Shown here piece after piece: positions 58,929-64,000 of a DNA stretch of 64,000 nt. This stretch comes from Micromonospora terminaliae. Its GTDB lineage: Bacteria; Actinomycetota; Actinomycetes; Mycobacteriales; Micromonosporaceae. How positions within the stretch are numbered: position 1 is the stretch's first letter; each line of letters opens with the position of its first letter. The stretch is taken from assembly GCF_009671205.1 (NCBI RefSeq), contig NZ_CP045309.1:6156001-6220000 (forward strand), given 5' to 3'. The notes under the pieces are model-generated. The model was not told where the DNA came from, made no database searches, and was given only the letters and a program-made list of their open reading frames with translations. Both the position numbers and the translations under genes were made by a program.

Positions 58929-59474
58929 TGCACTCTCCGATCAGCGCGGATTTCCTACGTCCCGTGGAACCAGGGTGGATGCCTCCGCATTCCCGTGACG
59001 TGCGCGACGAAACACTCCGCAGCCTGGCGGTGACGCTGCGACGCATCGAGCGAGGTCTCTCCGCCTGGCCCTGCGGAACGCAAGTGCATGCCGCATTTGC
59101 GTGACGGGACGTGATGGGAGCGTTCCCAACACGATCACGCGGACTGCGCGCTACGAATCGGTAACTTGACGCTTGACAAGCGGCGATCGAGCCTGCGGAG
59201 ATCGCTTGTGGAGTGATCGCGAGTCACTACGAGTAGTGTTACGAAAAGATAAATGTGACGTCCGTCTCTGTCGTCACAGTACCGGCGTACGGCAGAATCT
59301 CCTGCATCAGAGCGTGGGCGGCGGGTGCCGGGGAGGGCCCCGCCGCTCATTGCGTCTCCACCCGGGTCGGTCCGGGTGTGACTTTTCCGCACCGGCAGCG
59401 CCCCGCCCCTCGCCTTAACAAGCGGTAAGGCATGCTGTGCCGAACTCCATCGCCGCCCGTCGAAGGGGACAAGG
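58929..59474. other. 546-bp intergenic region upstream of the MaoC gene
   Basis: No credible gene is seen; short frames here have poor codon use. The part 59160-59290 is unusually AT-rich for the window and probably holds promoters. It contains three GATCGC/GCGATC copies within about 45 bp and the palindrome CACTAC-GA-GTAGTG (59225-59238). Confidence 0.5.
59225..59238. promoter_or_regulatory. Palindrome CACTAC-GA-GTAGTG
   Basis: A perfect 6+2+6 inverted repeat in the AT-rich stretch about 240 bases before the MaoC gene. It is a candidate binding site for an unknown dimeric regulator. Confidence 0.35.
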
Positions 59475-59990
59475 ATGCAGTTCGGCCGCTACTACGAGGA
59501 GTTCGAGGTCGGCGCCGTCTACCGGCACTGGCCCGGCAAGACGGTCACCGAGTACGACGACCACCTCTTCTGCCTGCTCACCATGAACCACCACCCGCTG
59601 CACATGGACGCCCACTACGCCGAGTCGGCGAGCCAGTTCAAGCGCAACGTGGTGGTCGGCAACTACATCTACTCGCTCCTGCTCGGCATGTCGGTGCCGG
59701 ACGTCAGCGGAAAGGCGATCGCCAACCTGGAGATCGAGTCGCTGCGGCACGTGGCGCCGACCTTCCACGGCGACACCATCTACGGCGAGACCACCGTGCT
59801 GGACAAGCGGGAGTCCTCCTCGAAGCCGGACCGCGGCGTGGTCGCGGTGGAGACCCGGGGCTACAACCAGGACGGCACGCTGGTCTGCGTGTTCCGCCGC
59901 AAGGTCATGGTCCCCAAGAGGGAGTACGCGGCCGCGGCCCTGCCCGAGGGCGTCGACCCCGAGCGGCCCAGCTTCCCCGAGCCGCGCTGA
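59475..59990 (+). CDS. MaoC-like hydratase (possible mesaconyl-CoA hydratase)
   Basis: A 171-residue hot-dog-fold hydratase. The active-site motif is TMNHHPLHMDAHYAES (catalytic Asp and His), then VVVGNYIYSLLLGMSVPD and IANLEIESLRHVAPTFHGDT. In Streptomyces a protein of this size and sequence style lies in the ethylmalonyl-CoA cluster, where it converts mesaconyl-CoA to beta-methylmalyl-CoA. The CoA-ester lyase at 35.8 kb would then cleave that product. The assignment is by analogy. ATG at 59475 follows AAGGGGACAAGG; a hairpin follows the gene. Confidence 0.82.
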   Translation: MQFGRYYEEFEVGAVYRHWPGKTVTEYDDHLFCLLTMNHHPLHMDAHYAESASQFKRNVVVGNYIYSLLLGMSVPDVSGKAIANLEIESLRHVAPTFHGDTIYGETTVLDKRESSSKPDRGVVAVETRGYNQDGTLVCVFRRKVMVPKREYAAAALPEGVDPERPSFPEPR

Positions 59991-60007
59991 CCCCTCCCGT
60001 ACGCCCG

Positions 60008-60046
60008 GAAGGGCCTCTTTTCCGATCCGCGGGGAAGGGGCCCTTT
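60008..60046 (+). terminator. Terminator after the MaoC gene
   Basis: AAGGGCCTCTTTTCC pairs with GGGGAAGGGGCCCTT over 15 positions, with several G-T wobbles, and TTTTCCC follows. Confidence 0.6.
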
Positions 60047-60083
60047 TCCCGTTCCGGGGCATATGCTGACGCCGGAGGTCACC

Positions 60084-60575
60084 ATGAGCCACTCCGTCGC
60101 CGGAGAGCCGCCCTCTGCCGGCCGCCGTGCCGCACCGCTGACCACCGCCGTCTACTCCGCGGCGGAGTGGGATCTGTTGACCGACCTGCCGGGCCGCGTC
60201 CTCGTCGCCGCCGCCACGCCCGGTCCGGGGCGCCCGCCGCGCGGCGTCGCCGCCGGGCTGGCCGGGCTCGACGCGGTTGCCGCCGGCCGGGCCTTCGACA
60301 GCGACCTGGTCCGAGCCGTGGTCGCCACGATCTACGCCCGCCACGACGGCGCCGCCGAGCGGGACGAGCGCCTCACCGACCTGGTCGACCTGCTCGCGGC
60401 CGCCCGGGCCGCCGTGCGGGTGCTCCAGCGGCGCGCCGACCCCGCCGACTCGGCCGCGTACCGGCAGTGGGTGGAGTCGGTGGCGGCCCGGGTGTGCCGG
60501 GCCGGCGAGCCCGCACCGAGCCCCGCCGACCGGCGCTTCCTCGACCGGCTCGCCGGCGCGCTGGACCTCCGCTGA
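60084..60575 (+). CDS. Uncharacterised helical protein
   Basis: A 163-residue soluble protein of unknown function, mainly helical and Ala/Arg-rich (AAEWDLLTDLPGRVLVAAAT; LVDLLAAARAAVRVLQRRAD; ADRRFLDRLAGALDLR). The layout resembles actinobacterial proteins of about the same size with an AEWDLL start, but I cannot name a family. ATG at 60084 is chosen for the CCGGAGG site 5 bases before it. It lies 54 bases before the RNA methyltransferase gene and may share its transcript. Confidence 0.6.
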   Translation: MSHSVAGEPPSAGRRAAPLTTAVYSAAEWDLLTDLPGRVLVAAATPGPGRPPRGVAAGLAGLDAVAAGRAFDSDLVRAVVATIYARHDGAAERDERLTDLVDLLAAARAAVRVLQRRADPADSAAYRQWVESVAARVCRAGEPAPSPADRRFLDRLAGALDLR

Positions 60576-60628
60576 CCGTCGAACCCGTGGCGGCCGGCCC
60601 GCCGGACGGGCCGTACCCTCTTCAGACC

Positions 60629-61252
60629 GTGACCGACGACCAGCTCGACGTGGGTGTGGGGCCCTGGCCCGGCGACCCGCCGGACGACCCGCGCTACGAC
60701 CCGGAGCTGCTCGCCCAGGGTGACCGGCGCAACGTCGTGGACCGCTACCGCTACTGGCGGCGCGAGGCCGTGGTGGCCGACCTCGACCGGCGCCGGCACG
60801 ACTTCCACGTGGCCGTCGAGAACTGGCAGCACGACTTCAACATCGGCACGGTCGTCCGCAACGCCAACGCCTTCCTCGCCGCCGAGGTGCACATCGTCGG
60901 GCGCCGGCGGTGGAACCGGCGGGGCGCCATGGTGACCGACCGCTACCAGCACGTCCGGCACCACCCGACGATCGAGGAGTTCGTGGCCTGGGCGGCGGGG
61001 GAGCGCCTGCCGGTCGTCGGCATCGACAACCTGCCCGGCTCGAAGCCGCTGGAGACCGGCACCCTGCCCCGGCGCTGCGTGCTGCTCTTCGGCCAGGAGG
61101 GGCCGGGCCTCTCCGAGGTCGCGAGGACCGCCTGCGATCAGCTGTTCTCGATCGCCCAGTACGGCTCGACCCGCTCGATCAACGCGGGCGTGGCCAGCGG
61201 GATCGCCATGCACGCCTGGATCCGGACGTACGCCGGACCGCCACCGGAGTGA
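60629..61252 (+). CDS. TrmH/SpoU-family RNA 2'-O-methyltransferase
   Basis: A 207-residue SPOUT methyltransferase. The three SpoU motifs are visible: NWQHDFNIGTVVRNANAFLA (motif 1 Asn/Arg), CVLLFGQEGPGLSEVA (motif 2) and IAQYGSTRSINAGVASGIAM (motif 3), which make the knot and SAM site. The enzyme methylates ribose in tRNA or rRNA; the target is not predictable. GTG at 60629. Its stop overlaps a GTG that could begin a longer form of the next gene. Confidence 0.87.
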   Translation: MTDDQLDVGVGPWPGDPPDDPRYDPELLAQGDRRNVVDRYRYWRREAVVADLDRRRHDFHVAVENWQHDFNIGTVVRNANAFLAAEVHIVGRRRWNRRGAMVTDRYQHVRHHPTIEEFVAWAAGERLPVVGIDNLPGSKPLETGTLPRRCVLLFGQEGPGLSEVARTACDQLFSIAQYGSTRSINAGVASGIAMHAWIRTYAGPPPE

Positions 61253-61305
61253 CCGATCCGGCCGCTCCGCTTGACGGCCCGCCGGTCCGGGGTGACGGTG
61301 AAGAC

Positions 61306-62004
61306 GTGAGTGTCGCGGTGAGTTGTCCCAGGTGCGCGGGCCCGGTCCGGGAGCCGGACCTGATGCACGGCGAATACCGGTGCCTGCGCTGCGGTCCGGT
61401 GCCGCCGCTGCACGTGCCGGGGCACATCGGTGCCGAGATCATGGCGAGCGTGGTGGAGCGGGTGGCCGCCGGCGCGGACCCGGACGGGCGGCCGGGAATG
61501 CCGCTGTGGTGCCCGTGGCCGCTGCCCACGGGGTGGACGCTGACCGGGGTCGCCTGGGCGGGGGACGACCGGTCCGGCGTCCGCGCCACGGCGGTCGCCT
61601 GCGCCGGTCCGGCCCCACTCGACGGTGGGCCGGCCGATCTCCTCTTCGTCGCCGAGGAGCCCGGCGTCGGGCTCGGATCCCGTCTCGCGGGCCTGCCCGG
61701 CCCCGACCCGGGGCCCGAGGTGGCGGAGGCGCTCGCCGATCCCGGCCCTGGTCACCCCGAACGGGTGCCGCACGCCAAGATCCGCGTGGGCGGCCACCCC
61801 ACTCCACTGTGGCTCGTGAATTCTCCGACGGATCGAAGCGCGTACGCCGGCGAGGCTCGGGGAATGTGGCTCCATGCGATAGCCTGGCCGGCGAGTGCGG
61901 GTCACCTCCTCGCGGAAGAAGTCGTGCTGCACGACCTCACCGAGTGGACACCGCCCGAACTCGTGTACGGCGCACCATCTCCGTACCTGCACGGGCGGGC
62001 CTGA
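61306..62004 (+). CDS. DUF6758 protein with a zinc-ribbon-like N-terminus
   Basis: A 232-residue protein found widely in actinobacteria. The N-terminus has two CxxC-type pairs (SCPRCAGPVREP; YRCLRCGPVPPL) forming a likely zinc ribbon. Conserved core blocks follow (PLWCPWPLPTGWTLTGVAWA; DLLFVAEEPGVGLGSRLAGL; PHAKIRVGGHPTPLW). The function is unknown. GTG at 61306 (MSVAVSCPRC) fits family starts; GTG at 61249, which overlaps the stop of the methyltransferase gene, would add 19 residues. Confidence 0.78.
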   Translation: MSVAVSCPRCAGPVREPDLMHGEYRCLRCGPVPPLHVPGHIGAEIMASVVERVAAGADPDGRPGMPLWCPWPLPTGWTLTGVAWAGDDRSGVRATAVACAGPAPLDGGPADLLFVAEEPGVGLGSRLAGLPGPDPGPEVAEALADPGPGHPERVPHAKIRVGGHPTPLWLVNSPTDRSAYAGEARGMWLHAIAWPASAGHLLAEEVVLHDLTEWTPPELVYGAPSPYLHGRA

Positions 62005-62123
62005 CCGGCCGGCACCGGCGAGTCGGAGAACGGACGCAGATATTCACTGTACGACACTGCACTGATACTCTGGGTATCCCCGGTGATAATGGGGCCCGGC
62101 GCCGCGCGAGAGGATGGCCCATC

Positions 62124-62282
62124 ATGGTCAAGAAGGTCCTCACCTGGGCCCTGGTCGCATTCTTGATCTTCTTTATCGCCTACCGGCCCAACTCCGCCGC
62201 GGACGTGGCCAAGTCCCTCGGCGGCGGAATCATGGACATCGCCCAGGGCTTCGGCGACTTCTTCACCAACCTGGTCGCCTAA
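62124..62282 (+). CDS. Conserved 52-residue single-pass membrane protein
   Basis: MVKKVLTWALVAFLIFFIAY is a TM helix with a basic start. It is followed by a short amphipathic part (SLGGGIMDIAQGFGDFFTNL). Close relatives of the same length occur in many actinobacteria just before a PH-domain membrane protein, as here (6-bp gap). The function is unknown; it may be a small subunit or regulator of that protein. Confidence 0.75.
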   Translation: MVKKVLTWALVAFLIFFIAYRPNSAADVAKSLGGGIMDIAQGFGDFFTNLVA

Positions 62283-62288
62283 CCGCCC

Positions 62289-63164
62289 ATGGGAAGCCCC
62301 GCCGGTCCGCCGTTCGACCCCGACGATCCCGACCGGGAGCGCCGGGAGCGCGACACCGAGCCCATCCCGCGGATCGACCCCGACGACGGGCCGGGCTTCG
62401 GCGCGGGCACCGGCTACGGCCCCGGTCCTTCCCTTTCGGACGACGCCGCCTTCGGTGACGGCCCGGCCTACGCCGGGGAGGGGCGGTCCGGCCGCGGCTG
62501 GATCCGCGACCCGGAGGCCGGCTACCAGAGCCCGCAGATCTCCGAGGAGGAGCTCGCCGGCCTGCGCGCCGACGCCTCCGGCATGGCCCCCCGCCGGGTG
62601 CTGCCGATGGAGGACGAGCCGAGCGCCCTGGCGGCCCGGTACCTCTTCCCCACCGAGCGCTTCCGGGGCGAGTGGAAGCGGCACTGGGTCCACCTCTCCA
62701 CCCCGATCATCGTCGGCATCGCGGCGACCTTCGTGCTCGGCTACCTCTCCGGCTTCCTCGCCGGGCGCGACGTCGGGGCGCTGACCACCGTCGCGGTCCT
62801 GCTCTGGTTCGCCGTGATGGGCTGGGTCGCCTGGCGGGTCGCCGACTGGTGGTACGACCGCTTCATCCTCACCAACAAGCGGGTCATGGTGGTCAACGGG
62901 ATCATCACCCGCCGGGTGGCCATGATGCCGCTGGTCCGGGTCACCGACATGAAGTACGAGCAGACCCCGAGCGGCCGGGCGCTCAACTACGGCACCTTCG
63001 TGCTCGAGTCGGCCGGCCAGGAGCAGGCGCTCCGCGAGATCAAGAACCTGCCCAACCCGAACGAGCTCTACCTGCGCGTCGTCGAAGAGATGTACGAGCC
63101 GCAGGCCGTCGAGGCGCGGATCGGCAAGGAGCAGGACGAGGCGAAGGCCGACGACGGCGCCTGA
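62289..63164 (+). CDS. PH-domain (DUF304/bPH2) membrane protein
   Basis: A 291-residue protein. A disordered acidic head of about 120 residues precedes two TM helices (TPIIVGIAATFVLGYLSGFL; LTTVAVLLWFAVMGWVAWRV) and a bPH2 domain (RFILTNKRVMVVNGIITRRV; MMPLVRVTDMKYEQTPSGRA; YGTFVLESAGQEQALREI). Bacterial PH-like domains of this class are membrane-linked and of unknown role, perhaps in envelope stress. ATG at 62289. It is probably co-transcribed with the 52-residue gene. Confidence 0.85.
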   Translation: MGSPAGPPFDPDDPDRERRERDTEPIPRIDPDDGPGFGAGTGYGPGPSLSDDAAFGDGPAYAGEGRSGRGWIRDPEAGYQSPQISEEELAGLRADASGMAPRRVLPMEDEPSALAARYLFPTERFRGEWKRHWVHLSTPIIVGIAATFVLGYLSGFLAGRDVGALTTVAVLLWFAVMGWVAWRVADWWYDRFILTNKRVMVVNGIITRRVAMMPLVRVTDMKYEQTPSGRALNYGTFVLESAGQEQALREIKNLPNPNELYLRVVEEMYEPQAVEARIGKEQDEAKADDGA

Positions 63165-63266
63165 AGCTTTCTGTCCGAACATCGGAGGAACTGCGCACCT
63201 TTTGCCGTCGCCCCACCGCGCTCTACCGTGGGAGCCTGCCAGGCAGAACGGGGTGTGGAGGTGGGC

Positions 63267-63965
63267 GTGGCCAGCAGGGATCCGCTGGAGGAGGAGTTCC
63301 GCGACTTCGTCGCGGCCCGCTCCGGCGCCCTGCTGCGCACCGCGTACCTGCTGGCCGGTGACTGGGCCACCGCCGAGGACCTGCTCCAGACCGCGCTCAC
63401 CAAGACCTACCTGGCCTGGAAGCGGCTCGGCGGGATCGACGCCATCGAGCCGTACGCCCGCCGGGTCCTGGTCAACACCTCGACCAGCTGGTGGCGCCGG
63501 CGCTGGCACGGCGAACGCCCCACCGAGGTGCTGCCCGAGCGGGCCGGGGTCGACGAGATCGAGCAGCAGCTCGACCGGGACGCGCTGTGGCGGCACCTCC
63601 AGGCGCTCCCGGCCCGGCAACGGGCCGTGCTCGTGCTCCGCTTCTACGAGGACATGTCCGAGGCGCAGACCGCCGCCCTGCTGGAGATCTCCCCGGGCAC
63701 GGTGAAGAGCCAGACCTCGCGGGCGTTGAACACGCTGCGCCGCCGACTCGGCTCCGAGGAGGCCCTCGGCCTGCCGGCCGCGCCCGAGGAGCAGACCGCG
63801 CCGCCCGCGCCGCGTACCCCGCCGCGGGTGGTCCGGCAGCCGGCCGCGCCGCCGGCCGCCCCGGCGCCGCCGTCCGTCCCCGCGCCGCCGGTGGTCCGGC
63901 CGGCCACGCTCCCCGGCGCGGCCCCCGCGCGGCCCGCCGCGTCCGTCCCGGTGCAGTCCCGATGA
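63267..63965 (+). CDS. SigE-family ECF sigma factor
   Basis: A 232-residue ECF sigma of the actinomycete SigE (SigE_famT-type) group. Region 2 is FVAARSGALLRTAYLLAGDW and AEDLLQTALTKTYLAWKRLG; region 4 is LPARQRAVLVLRFYEDMSEA and ISPGTVKSQTSRALNTLRRR. A Pro/Ala-rich tail of about 70 residues follows region 4, which is longer than usual. GTG at 63267 is chosen because GGAGG is 5 bases upstream; GTG at 63261 and 63228 are alternatives. The stop overlaps the next start (ATGA), typical for a sigma factor and its cognate partner gene. Confidence 0.87.
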   Translation: MASRDPLEEEFRDFVAARSGALLRTAYLLAGDWATAEDLLQTALTKTYLAWKRLGGIDAIEPYARRVLVNTSTSWWRRRWHGERPTEVLPERAGVDEIEQQLDRDALWRHLQALPARQRAVLVLRFYEDMSEAQTAALLEISPGTVKSQTSRALNTLRRRLGSEEALGLPAAPEEQTAPPAPRTPPRVVRQPAAPPAAPAPPSVPAPPVVRPATLPGAAPARPAASVPVQSR

Positions 63966-64000
63966 GCCGCACGCCGGGGGACTGCGACAACCGGACGGGC
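63962..64000 (+). CDS. Start of the gene downstream of the ECF sigma factor (partial)
   Basis: Thirteen codons (MSRTPGDCDNRTG) to the right edge, starting in an ATGA overlap with the sigma-factor stop. The position suggests an anti-sigma factor or other partner, but too little is present to identify it. Confidence 0.45.
   Translation, partial: MSRTPGDCDNRTG

Overview
The window is high-GC actinomycete DNA. Coding regions have mostly G or C in third codon positions, many genes start with GTG, and neighbours often share ATGA/GTGA overlaps. Several starts lie 6-8 bases after a TANNNT -10 box, which suggests leaderless transcripts. Gene content and protein style point to Micromonosporaceae (Micromonospora-like); that placement is inference, because no rRNA is present. 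I found about 60 protein genes, one tRNA, and no rRNA, CRISPR array, insertion sequence or prophage.

Layout. 1-4.9 kb: the end of a GAF/SpoIIE-type phosphatase gene, tRNA-Arg(CCT), a GNAT acetyltransferase, a methyltransferase, a HAD phosphatase, and a quinone-oxidoreductase gene broken by an in-frame TAG opposite an HxlR regulator. 5-10.8 kb: a Tat-exported beta-helix protein behind a LacI-type palindrome, a clpP paralogue with its PopR-like activator and two PopR-type boxes, a K+ channel, and a MarR/azoreductase pair. 10.8-15.9 kb: korAB (2-oxoglutarate:ferredoxin oxidoreductase), a cell-surface protein and an isolated nuoA. 15.9-29 kb: a block resembling mycobacterial Rv1207-Rv1232c (folP2, DivIVA-like protein, tag, DUF3117, O-methyltransferase, htrA, tatB, mrp, DUF1003, MgtE-N/CBS) with paaG/paaX and pepA inserted. 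29-45 kb: mixed metabolic and transport genes, including a KimA-like permease, a CoA-ester lyase, an acyl-CoA dehydrogenase, two DUF4190 proteins, TetR, a CoA-binding protein and an intein-containing Rv2578c-family radical SAM protein.

The outstanding region is 45.3-57.2 kb. iniB-, iniA- and iniC-like genes (a Gly/Val/Asp-rich protein and two dynamin-like GTPases) run rightward. A compact leftward operon diverges from them: an Hsp70-like ATPase, an 854-residue MalT/LuxR regulator resembling IniR (Rv0339c), a nitrate-sensing-type histidine kinase, a roadblock/LC7 protein, a DUF742 protein and a membrane protein with a CBM2-like outer domain. The divergent operon joins an isoniazid-inducible-type envelope-stress module to three of the four parts of a Streptomyces conservon; the usual small GTPase is missing. 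I infer that the two halves form one envelope-stress system.

57-64 kb: an HTTM membrane protein whose gene overlaps the end of iniC tail to tail, thioredoxin, a MaoC hydratase, a TrmH-type RNA methyltransferase, a DUF6758 protein, a PH-domain membrane protein and a SigE-family ECF sigma factor whose partner gene runs off the right edge. Products of the CoA-ester lyase, acyl-CoA dehydrogenase and MaoC genes would fit steps of the ethylmalonyl-CoA pathway, although the genes are scattered.
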